Shown here in pieces: positions 1-7,704 of a stretch of 32,162 nucleotides of DNA. Position numbers and translations under genes: made by a program. Position 1 is the stretch's first letter, and the number at the start of each line of letters is the position of its first letter. Origin of the DNA: Ruminococcus sp. (GTDB lineage Bacteria; Bacillota; Clostridia; Oscillospirales; Ruminococcaceae); contig NZ_JAFYYT010000041.1 of the NCBI RefSeq assembly GCF_017549005.1, positions 1 to 32,162 on the forward strand, read 5' to 3'. Below the pieces are notes generated by a model, which made no database searches, was not told where the DNA came from, and worked only from the letters and a program-made list of their open reading frames with translations.

Positions 1-68
1 GGGCGTTAGTTTTCGTTGGGCGTCCTGTTTGGAAAAATTTAAGCTGGAAGTTTTAGGAAAGGAGTTTG

Positions 69-200
69 ATGAAGAACCCTTTTTCAAAAGGGTTTTCCTC
101 AATAAATTCTCACAAATACTTCTCTATGCGTACCGCACATACGGAGCCGGCTTTGTATGATAAATCGAGATTTTTTTATACAACATTAAGTTACGAATGA
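69..200 (+). CDS. Possible 43-aa small ORF in a hairpin-bearing segment
   Basis: An ATG follows a good AAAGGAG ribosome site by 5 nt and opens 43 codons. The beginning of the ORF is itself a perfect inverted repeat (AACCCTTTT at 75-83 against AAAAGGGTT at 86-94), and the product, rich in Ser, Phe and Tyr, shows no recognisable domain. It could be a real small protein, but a non-coding dispersed repeat or the 3' end of an upstream transcript is at least as likely. The rest of 1-283 shows no other gene. Confidence 0.2.
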   Translation: MKNPFSKGFSSINSHKYFSMRTAHTEPALYDKSRFFYTTLSYE

Positions 201-283
201 AGTCAGAGTGGTCAAACATTATTTCAGAGGCAAGCCTTAATATGGCTTACTCAAAAAACACGTTTTATGTGCGGTTTGATTGC

Positions 284-1252
284 TTAGAATGAGTCATGTA
301 CCTCGTTTATCTTCCAGCATCCATCTTCCTTCACAGCGTCGATAACTACAGTTTCCTCTGCACCGTAATCATTGTTTTTGATGTTTATCGAGTAGCCGTT
401 ATCAGTTTTGTCAATTGTTGGATCCGTGTCTTCAAAGCAATATCTGCCGCCGATAGGACGATATTCGATATATAGTGCGCCTTCAATATCTATGCACTTG
501 GGGTGTTCCGTTCCTAAAATGAAATCATAGTTGCTGCTGATGAACTGTTCTGTCATGTAGTGGTAAAGGTAATTGCGGACATCAGAAGTTGTTTTATAGA
601 TATTATCAACTGATTTATGATATACGGTTCCGTCATCGGTCGTGTATTCAGTATTGCTATCAGTAGCAACGCCAACTCCGCACATTATTTTGTCGGCGAA
701 AGCAAGTGCATCCCTGAGGTCTTTGGCTTCCGGAATTGTGGGAGCGAGAGGAACATTGCTGTCATTTCGTACAAAGGACATTCCTCCCTCGGCTTCGGAG
801 TATATCTCATTGAAAGGCTTTTCAGGGCATATAAAACCTGCCCATACCGTGCCATTGTCCTCATAGAATGAGTATTGGTATGTGAAAGAGCCGTCAGGTT
901 TCTCTTCCGATTCAACTTTGATCTTGCCAAAGCGCGTTCCTCCGCCGGCATATTTAAGCGAGAAGCTTCCATCGTCATTGACTGTAAGAATGTTGTTGAA
1001 TGCATCTGTCTCTACCCATTCACCGGCAAGATCAGCAGGAGAATAGTCTGCTGATGGAGCAGTAGGCTGAACAGCCTCAGTTGTTGCTGCAGTGGTTGTG
1101 GTCTGAGGTTCTGTTGTAGTGCTGACAGAAGTAGTCGAAGTTGTTGTCAATGAAGGGTTTTTTAAGTCATCTTTCCCGTTACTGTCGTGTCCACAGGATG
1201 TAAGGCACAGAATGCTGGATAATGCAGCTGCTGTAATAATTCTTTTTTTCAT
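284..1252 (-). CDS. Secreted lipoprotein with Thr-rich linker, function unknown
   Basis: This 322-aa protein begins with a lysine/arginine n-region, a hydrophobic stretch and a lipobox LTSC with the lipidated Cys at residue 20, so it should be anchored to the outer face of the membrane. Residues about 35-61 form a Thr/Ser-rich linker like those of cellulosomal proteins. The remainder (about 68-322) looks like two small globular parts. The first has alternating strands resembling lipocalin-like or DUF-type lipoprotein domains; the second ends in a pattern typical of NTF2-like or similar lipoprotein folds (VVIDAVKEDGCWKINEV). I do not recognise a named family. The start is supported by AAAGGAG 9 nt upstream and by a TTTACA-17-TATAAT promoter. 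The gene appears monocistronic. Confidence 0.85.
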   Translation of the reverse strand: MKKRIITAAALSSILCLTSCGHDSNGKDDLKNPSLTTTSTTSVSTTTEPQTTTTAATTEAVQPTAPSADYSPADLAGEWVETDAFNNILTVNDDGSFSLKYAGGGTRFGKIKVESEEKPDGSFTYQYSFYEDNGTVWAGFICPEKPFNEIYSEAEGGMSFVRNDSNVPLAPTIPEAKDLRDALAFADKIMCGVGVATDSNTEYTTDDGTVYHKSVDNIYKTTSDVRNYLYHYMTEQFISSNYDFILGTEHPKCIDIEGALYIEYRPIGGRYCFEDTDPTIDKTDNGYSINIKNNDYGAEETVVIDAVKEDGCWKINEVHDSF

Positions 1253-1287
1253 AATTGTCTCTCCTTTGATATATTAACGTAATATCT

Positions 1288-1316
1288 ATTATAACACATT
1301 CTTTTCGCATTGTAAA
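1288..1316 (-). promoter_or_regulatory. Sigma-70-type promoter of the lipoprotein gene
   Basis: Read on the minus strand, TTTACA (1311-1316) is followed after exactly 17 nt by TATAAT (1288-1293). It lies about 35 nt upstream of the start codon at 1252. Confidence 0.65.
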
Positions 1317-1472
1317 TCATTTCTTTTTTGTTTTATATACAGATAAAGCCTTTCAATAGACCAGGGTCTGTTGACATAAAAAATGTTTCACACACATGGA
1401 ATTTCTGCTTTTGAAATGTTTTATGACATAAATGCAATGAATGCGCGATATGAAGTGCTTTATAGCCGCTAA

Positions 1473-2465
1473 CTACTGAGCTTTATTTATAAATCCGACA
1501 ATTTCTTTAAGAAATGCCGCAGGCTGATCATAAAAGCATAGATGTGTTGCTTTCGGTATCACAACAATTTTCTTTACAGGCGCTGAAATTTCATCGAAAC
1601 ATCGCTCCAGAAGCTTATTCGGGCATATAAAATCCTCATCACCGCTTACAAATATAACGGGCATATCAAAATGAAGATCGTTTCTGAAATCATGGGTCAT
1701 GAGGGTGTGGCAAGTTCCGGTAAAAAGCTTAGGGTCTGAACGGAGCATGGACATCTTTTCGGATAGATTCAAAAAAGGCGAGGTCAAAAGCGCTTTCAGC
1801 GGAAACGTTCTTCCATCCTTGGCGATATATTTTGCACCGAGCATAGAAAAGACTTTTAATGATCTCAGGAATGCTGCATTCATCACAGGAGACTGTGATA
1901 TGCTGTCAAGGAAACGCTGTATTTTTTCTATATCCGAAGCAGAGCCCTTTGCAGTCTCCTTCAGCCATTCGCAGGAGTAGCGCAGCCCGTCAAAATAATG
2001 GATATGCTGTCCGATTCCGATGTAGTGAGATACTCGCTCACCGTGCGTTTTAGCATACTCAGCACCGATCAGGCTGCCCCACGAAAATCCTGCAAGAATT
2101 ATCTTCTCAAAATCATAGACCGTGTGAAGATAGTCGATCACATCATCAATATCTGCCATGTAGTCAGCAATGCTTCCGGATCGTGCAATGACCGCTGCAT
2201 TTTTCTTGTTCGCAAGATAGGTTTTGCAGGTGTTTCGCTGATCCCAGTTGACAATTGTGAAGGCCTTTTCCCACTCAGATTGCATAATGTGACACAGTCC
2301 TGCCATAGAACCGCCGGGACCTCCGTGCAGAAACAGCATCAGCGGAGAATTTCTTTTTGCGCCCCTGATCTGGATATACTGCCGTATACCGTTGATTTCA
2401 ACTGTATTACACAAACAAATTCCTTTTTCGGAGTAGCAATTCAGGATATCATTTTTTCGGCTCAT
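1473..2465 (-). CDS. Alpha/beta hydrolase, proline iminopeptidase-like
   Basis: This 330-aa cytoplasmic protein has the oxyanion-hole motif HGGPGG at 47-52, which is characteristic of proline iminopeptidase-type (S33) hydrolases, together with the early motif NWDQR at 73-77. The nucleophile elbow is GFSWG with Ser128. The likely acid lies in SGDED (Asp276/Asp278) and the His is His308 in KATHLCF. Length fits the family. Its start codon overlaps the 3' end of the upstream regulator gene by 17 bp, and its AGGAGG ribosome site lies inside that gene, so the two are translated from one mRNA. The natural substrate (N-terminal Pro peptides, or an ester/amide compound recognised by the regulator) cannot be told from sequence. 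Confidence 0.88.
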   Translation of the reverse strand: MSRKNDILNCYSEKGICLCNTVEINGIRQYIQIRGAKRNSPLMLFLHGGPGGSMAGLCHIMQSEWEKAFTIVNWDQRNTCKTYLANKKNAAVIARSGSIADYMADIDDVIDYLHTVYDFEKIILAGFSWGSLIGAEYAKTHGERVSHYIGIGQHIHYFDGLRYSCEWLKETAKGSASDIEKIQRFLDSISQSPVMNAAFLRSLKVFSMLGAKYIAKDGRTFPLKALLTSPFLNLSEKMSMLRSDPKLFTGTCHTLMTHDFRNDLHFDMPVIFVSGDEDFICPNKLLERCFDEISAPVKKIVVIPKATHLCFYDQPAAFLKEIVGFINKAQ

Positions 2466-2982
2466 CAGATTCTCCTCCTGTCGGTAATGACATCAAATAC
2501 AGGTTCCGGGTTTTTGCATCTTTTGTAATGCTTTTATTCTGGTATCTGTCCAAAACAGCGTACAGTTCAGTTGCCATATCGGAAAAGTCACGGTCTGAAA
2601 GTGCAATTGCATAGTTTAGTATAAAGAGCTTGTCTCTTTCAACATCTGCATCAGGACGTTTGAAGTATTCGCTGCAAAGATTGAACATCCGGATAAATGC
2701 CGCCGTCATGATCTTCATACCGTCGGCATTGCTTTCACCTGATGAAATATAGATATTTTTGACAGCATATATTTTTTCGTTCTGGCCGCGAACCTTGTGT
2801 GTTTCGACGACCTCTATCACTTCCGCCGCAGTCATTTTCTCGATCCTTCGGTAAACGGTTGCCCGCGGAATATCGGGCGTGGCAGCAAGTATTTCAGCTA
2901 CAGTCATTTTTTGGTTTTTCCGTATCAGCTGAATGAGCCTGTTTGATACAGGATCTGTCAGGATTTTAATAAGCTGTTCCAT
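2449..2982 (-). CDS. Winged-helix transcriptional regulator (ArsR-like HTH)
   Basis: This protein has 177 aa. Residues about 1-75 form a winged helix-turn-helix: DPVSNRLIQLI, then a recognition helix in PRATVYRRIEKM, then a wing ending in EKIYAVKN. The C-terminal 100 aa are helical and probably serve dimerisation or ligand binding. I chose the ATG at 2982 rather than the longer reading from 3042 because it sits 7 nt after GGAGG (GTGGAGGACAT), and the longer reading would start within the -35 hexamer of the promoter. The gene is translationally coupled to the alpha/beta hydrolase, so it probably controls that gene and itself; an inverted repeat lies across its -10 region. The ArsR/HTH_20-type family call is by motif only. 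Confidence 0.82.
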   Translation of the reverse strand: MEQLIKILTDPVSNRLIQLIRKNQKMTVAEILAATPDIPRATVYRRIEKMTAAEVIEVVETHKVRGQNEKIYAVKNIYISSGESNADGMKIMTAAFIRMFNLCSEYFKRPDADVERDKLFILNYAIALSDRDFSDMATELYAVLDRYQNKSITKDAKTRNLYLMSLPTGGESDEPKK

Positions 2983-2991
2983 ATGTCCTCC

Positions 2992-3016
2992 ACTAATATC
3001 ATTGTTCGAGATTAGT
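2992..3016. promoter_or_regulatory. Inverted repeat, candidate operator of the HTH gene
   Basis: ACTAATATC (2992-3000) and GAGATTAGT (3008-3016) are inverted copies with 8 of 9 bases matching around a 7-nt spacer. The repeat overlaps the -10 element of the regulator promoter and runs towards the start codon, a usual place for an autorepressor site. Function is inferred. Confidence 0.4.
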
Positions 3017-3042
3017 ATAGCATACAAATTTGAGAAAGTCAA
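3014..3042 (-). promoter_or_regulatory. Promoter of the HTH-hydrolase operon
   Basis: On the minus strand TTGACT (3037-3042) is followed after 17 nt by TATACT (3014-3019), a near-consensus sigma-70-type promoter about 30 nt upstream of the regulator start. Confidence 0.7.
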
Positions 3043-3133
3043 GCAGATCGTGAAATTATGTTCTCAGTTTTTTCAGAATACAGCTTACCATGAAGCTCCT
3101 TCGTCTGCTGTGCAGTCATAATAAAAGCAGATA

Positions 3134-3162
3134 TTGACTGCTCTTCTTTTGTATGTTATAAT
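3134..3162 (+). promoter_or_regulatory. Promoter of the GH9-like pseudogene
   Basis: TTGACT (3134-3139), 17 nt, TATAAT (3157-3162). It lies 55 nt upstream of the start, which has a strong AAAGGGAGGG ribosome site. The promoter is intact although the gene it serves is broken. Confidence 0.75.
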
Positions 3163-3217
3163 TCTGATAAAGAGAAAGCATATGCAAATGCTTCAATAAA
3201 TAAAGGGAGGGTTCCAT

Positions 3218-6178
3218 ATGCATAAAAAAGCAAGCAAGCTTGCCGCAGGGATCATGTCGCTGGCTATGGCAGCTTCGTCAACAGCTTCAGCTGCCGAGCC
3301 AATGAACGCAGGAGTTGTCTCCGTTATCGGTGAGAGCACATTCGAGAAAAAATCTTTGCCGTGGCGTACCTGTGCGGCATATCCTGCTAAGCAGGCCTTT
3401 GACATTGAGGACGGAGCTTTTCACATTACTATATATGTACCTCAGGGCGCTGATAATGAAAAATGGGACCTCCAGTTCAAGCACAAGAATCTGAGGTTAA
3501 AAGCGGGGCATGAGTACAGGGTAAGCTTTAAGGCAAAGAGCAATAGGGATGGTCTTGAACTTTGCTCACAGATCGGAGACAGTCGGAACGGCGATATATA
3601 TTTCACGCTTGACGGGCAGACAAAAGATATGCACATGGGACCTCATATGGGAGGAAGATGGGCTGGTGCTGCCGCAAATCTCTCGAATGAATGGCAGACA
3701 TTCGAGGGAATATTCATGCCTACAGAGGATCTCGAGGGTGTCGAATGGGCATTTGATTATGCAAAAGGCACTAATTATCAGGGAAATGCACAGTCATACG
3801 ACGAGTTATGGTTTGACGATATGGTCATAGAATGCCTGACCTGTGAAGAAAACAACGACTCTTTCTGTGCATGGAGCTACCCGCAAGATTTTTGCTATGC
3901 AGTGCCGAGGAGCGATGTACGTCTTAACCAGGTGGGCTATTATCCCGACTCGGTGAAGATTGCTACTTATGAAACGGATTCCGACAGGGACGCTATGGAT
4001 TTCAGAGTGCTCAACGAAAAGGAAGAAGAGGTCTATAGAGGCAGGACAAAGCCTGTAGGCATGGATAATGAAGCCGGCTTGGGTTACTTCCATAAGCTTG
4101 ACTTCTCGTCTGTGAAAAAGCCGGGTAAATACACCATTGTTGTCGATGATGAGGAAAATGTTTACACCAATCCGTATACTGATGAAGTTTATAAGCGTTA
4201 TATAAGCCATGAATTTACGGTCGGAAATAAGATCTACGGCAACATATTAAGAGACGCGTTGAATTTCTTCTATTTGCAGCATTCAGATATTGACTTAGAT
4301 GAGAAAAAAATCGTTTCCGAGCCTTCTGAAGAGAACAGGGCTAAGCTCGCACATGATGCTCTTCATGCAAAGGACGAGGCATACATCTGTTCAAATTGGG
4401 GCGTTTTTGACGAGAAAGAGATATTAAAGGACGCTGCAGGCGGCTGGTATACCGACGATAATTGCAGTTAAAATGTTATTGCAGGAGCAAATGCAGTATG
4501 GCTTTTGCAGAATATGTATGAGCTTTCCGATAAAAAAGGATATAAAACGGCAGGCGGAAGTATGTCAGATATCCTTGAGGAAGCAAGATACGAGCTTGAA
4601 TTTATGCTGGATATGGTAGTTGATCCGGAAACGGACAGCATATGGGGCGAGGATTATTCCGACATGGTTTATCACGGAGTCAAGTACATGAAAAGTTATA
4701 AACCTGTTGATCTGGGACTCATTGCCGATAAAGGCTCATTGAAAAGGATAGTTGATCCTCCGACTTATGCTGCAACATTTGACATGATAGCCTGTGCCGC
4801 ACAAGCTGCACGACTTTGGGAGAAAGAAGATCCTGATTTTGCTGCTGAGTGCCTGAAACAGGCGGAGTCGTCATGGAAGGCAGTAAAGAGACATGAAAAA
4901 GAGTGGACAGACAGGTCGATAAGAGATAAAAACTTTGCATCGCATCTTGGGTGTAACAGCTTTGATCTGTATGATACAAGTATTGGTGATTACAATATAA
5001 ATGATGAGGCATACTGGGCAGCCTGTGAGCTTTTTGCAACTACAGGCGATAAGGAGTACTATGATCAACTCATTTCTTTCAATCCCGATCTGAGCCTTAC
5101 GGAATGTGTTCCCGACTTAAGTGATGTTATATTCATGCCCTATCCCGAAGACGGCTTCAAGGCATTCTGTGAAACCGATACATATGACTTTGGTACTTTA
5201 TCATTGTACCTGAGTGATAAGATATCAGAAGATGACAGAAAGCTGATAAACGTAAATATTGGTAAGTCAGCCGATAATTTCGTGGCTGCCGCTGCAAACG
5301 ATGTAAAGGATAACGAATACGCCAATGCTATGGATATACCGTACAGACAGGTGCAGTGCGGCTTTGGTCTTGATCAGTACTCTTACCCTGCGGACAGATG
5401 GGATACTTATGAATACGGTTCGAACTCCTCCATTGTCAATAATGCTGTAGTTATGGCATACGCCTACGATGCAACAGGTGATGTTAAGTACAGGGAATAC
5501 GCCGGTTATGCGCTTGACTATTTTTTCGGAAGAAACGGTCTCGGTATATCATATGTGACAGGTTATGGCACATATCATACCAATAACCCGAGCAGCTGTT
5601 TCTGGCTGAATGAGCTCGACAGCAGATATCCGAAAGCTCCGAACGGAGTAATAGTCGGCGGTCCTACAGGACTTTCAGGCTGCCCTGATGGCGTAGGAGA
5701 TGATTTGGTCAAGGGACTCGGTATGCACTTAGGAGAGATACCCGATCAGCAGCTTTATGCCGATTCGGTTGAGGCATGGACCTGCAATTCGGTAACGCCT
5801 CAATGGCAGGCTGCATTTGCTTGGATGCTTTCGTTTTTTGAAAATAATATGGGAAATGATGAAGATGCTCCTGTAACGACGGCAACTACAACTTCAACAG
5901 CAACGACTGCTACTGCAGCTACTTCTGAGACCAGTGTGATAATGGCGGGAGATGCGAACTGTGATGCTCAGGTCGATATGGGCGACGCAGTGCTTATCAT
6001 GCAGGCTCTTGCAAATCCGAATAAGTTCGGCGTTACAGGATCTGACGAGCATCACATTACGCAGCAGGGAGCTTTAAATGCAGACGTTATCGGAAAAGAC
6101 GGCATGACAAATGAGGACGCAGTCACTATTCAGAAATATCTTCTCAAGCTTATTACATCATTGCAGATTGATAAGTAA
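3218..6178 (+). pseudogene. GH9-family dockerin protein broken by an in-frame TAA, active site lost
   Basis: One reading frame runs from 3218 to 6178 and is interrupted only by TAA at 4469-4471; the frame is identical on both sides (open parts 3218-4471 and about 4472-6178). Order: signal peptide (ASA/AE near residue 26), CBM4-like module about 32-208, Ig-like N-terminal cellulase domain about 228-345, GH9 domain about 350-885, Thr/Ala linker, then a dockerin from about 911 with loop GDANCDAQVDMGD. The stop falls 6 codons after the position of the GH9 motif DAGD, which here reads TDDN (412-415 in read-through numbering). It aligns with Lys423 of the intact paralogue at 24649, so one AAA-to-TAA change suffices. 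The catalytic acid in the C-terminal GH9 signature is also replaced: TCNSVT against SSNEAS. The HHR-like motif is SSC. As read, only a secreted CBM plus Ig fragment of 417 aa would be made. A sequencing error could explain the stop but not the other replacements. Confidence 0.88.
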
Positions 6179-6192
6179 TATAAAAGATGAAT

Positions 6193-6228
6193 AAAAAAGC
6201 ATCGGCTCAGATAACCGATGCTTTTTTA
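6193..6228 (+). terminator. Intrinsic terminator after the GH9-like gene
   Basis: AAAGCATCGG and CCGATGCTTT pair around a 9-nt loop and the stem is followed by a T-run (6222-6227). It lies about 15 nt after the stop codon. Confidence 0.85.
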
Positions 6229-6487
6229 TTGACGTTTTAGTATAAAAACTTGCTCAGTTTTGAAAGTATGTACAAAGTGGGTGGGTTAATTACGTGCAAG
6301 TTATAAATCTATAACTTAAAACTATTCAAATAATCATATCGTAACTACAGAAGAAAATAGATGCGTTTAACCTGATACCATAATTTGGCTCATGAGAACT
6401 CGGTTAGGTTCGTTGAGTTCCCAGTTAATTGTTCCGATTGTTTTAATCGTTTCTTGCATATGTAAAATTTTGCATTGCTACTCATGT
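6229..6487. other. Intergenic stretch with small inverted repeats
   Basis: I see no gene here. It holds a perfect 8-bp inverted repeat (AAGTTATA 6298-6305 / TATAACTT 6310-6317) and a GAACTC/GAGTTC pair near 6400-6420. Neither has a T-run, and their role is unknown. Confidence 0.4.
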
Positions 6488-7228
6488 TCAAAGTTTAAGT
6501 AAGAATTCTTTTATAGAATAAGCAAGTTCATCAAGATGACCTGTAAAACAGTGGTCTGCGCCGTGTATCGGAACAAGAACTGCATCGTTATAAAGCGTTG
6601 CAGCTTTCTCAGCATATGAGTACGGTACTGTAAGGTCTCCGTCACCGTGAACTATGAAAACTTTGCCCTTATATCTCGATATTGAATCTTCAACATGAAT
6701 AGTCTGAGCTGTACGTATATAATCTCCCGATATCTCCCAGCTCTCACTGGCTAACTTATCGGGTATATGCTCAGGATCAAATGGATTTCCGAGTACAATA
6801 CCTTCTCTTGCATTCTCAGGTATCATCCATGCAGGGGATAATGGCAGTATAGCTCTGAGGTCATCAGCACACATACCTGCTATAATCATGGTAAGAAGTC
6901 CTCCCTGAGAATGACCGCACATATAAAGATCGGTTACAAAATCCAGTTCTTTCGCATATGCAACTGTTGCAAGGGCATTCGTCACCCATTTGTAAAGTGT
7001 GTGTTCTTTGAAAGTACCGTCGCTTTTCCCGTGTCCGTACATTTCAACCCGAAGAACTGAAACGCCTGCATCATTCATTGCTTTCTGTGCAGCAATGATA
7101 TGCTCTTCCTCCATATGTCCCGTAAAACCGTGTATCAGTATACAAAGCGGTCCTTTTGAAGTATTATCAGGGCGATCGAGCTTGGCATGAAGGCGAATGC
7201 CGTCATTGTTTATATAGAATTCTTTCAT
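6488..7228 (-). CDS. Cytoplasmic cinnamoyl/feruloyl esterase-like alpha/beta hydrolase
   Basis: This 246-aa protein has no signal peptide. It carries the oxyanion-hole motif LIHGFTGH at 31-38, the nucleophile elbow GHSQGG with Ser107, an acid in HGDGDLTVP (Asp198) and His226 in HGADHCF. These motifs, the lid-region wording NPFDPEHIPDKL and the length closely resemble the intracellular cinnamoyl esterases of gut bacteria (Lactobacillus johnsonii LJ0536 / Butyrivibrio Est1E type), which release ferulic or coumaric acid from short feruloylated oligosaccharides. The ATG at 7228 is chosen over an upstream ATG at 7273 because AGGAGG (7238-7243) stands 9 nt before it. A TTGTTT-17-TATAAT promoter lies about 110 nt upstream. 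With the secreted CE1 protein at 13383 it could complete feruloyl removal inside the cell. The exact substrate is inferred. Confidence 0.85.
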   Translation of the reverse strand: MKEFYINNDGIRLHAKLDRPDNTSKGPLCILIHGFTGHMEEEHIIAAQKAMNDAGVSVLRVEMYGHGKSDGTFKEHTLYKWVTNALATVAYAKELDFVTDLYMCGHSQGGLLTMIIAGMCADDLRAILPLSPAWMIPENAREGIVLGNPFDPEHIPDKLASESWEISGDYIRTAQTIHVEDSISRYKGKVFIVHGDGDLTVPYSYAEKAATLYNDAVLVPIHGADHCFTGHLDELAYSIKEFLLKL

Positions 7229-7339
7229 AACTTCTGTCCTCCTCAAAAAGATATTTACACATAAATCCAGCAAGCTTTTAGCTTGTCTGATGGCGATTTT
7301 ATAATAAATTTTGGTTTATTAGATAGTATTACAGATATC

Positions 7340-7368
7340 ATTATACTATAAAATAATAAAAAAAACAA
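7340..7368 (-). promoter_or_regulatory. Promoter of the cytoplasmic esterase gene
   Basis: On the minus strand TTGTTT (7363-7368) is followed after 17 nt by TATAAT (7340-7345). The leader to the start codon is about 105 nt and contains only a short CAAGC/GCTTG pair. Confidence 0.6.
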
Positions 7369-7704
7369 TAGATAACAAGTCCAATTCTTTTAACAGAGTG
7401 ATTCTATGAAGTGCCTTGTGTCATTACCGGCAGCTTTTTTGCACATTTTTAACAAACGGCAGTGCTTTGCATTGTTTAAAGCTACAAAAGATTAATGTAA
7501 TAGGTGATTATTAACAAAATAATAATGTATACAAAAGAGGAATATGTTATTATGTAAATGTAGAATTGATTTTAATATTATGAGCTAACTTACAATCATA
7601 TATGTTCGATAACATATTGAATAGAATTGGCACTTCGATAGGTATTTATCATATTCAGACATATTTATCAGAGATGTTAATAATTATAACAGAAAGGAGC
7701 AGCT
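7369..7704. other. AT-rich intergenic region before the GGDEF-EAL gene
   Basis: I found no gene, and no c-di-GMP riboswitch-like core. The only regulatory candidate is a weak promoter at 7627-7655; the ribosome site GAAAGGAG directly precedes the start at 7705. Confidence 0.4.
7627..7655 (+). promoter_or_regulatory. Possible promoter of the GGDEF-EAL gene
   Basis: TTGGCA (7627-7632), 17 nt, CATATT (7650-7655). The -10 is weak and several other AT-rich hexamers are nearby. Confidence 0.35.

Noticed and set aside
4469-4471. Recoding of the internal stop (pyrrolysine or selenocysteine)
   Set aside because: The codon is TAA, which is not used for either amino acid, and no recoding structure is evident. 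A nonsense mutation fits better.
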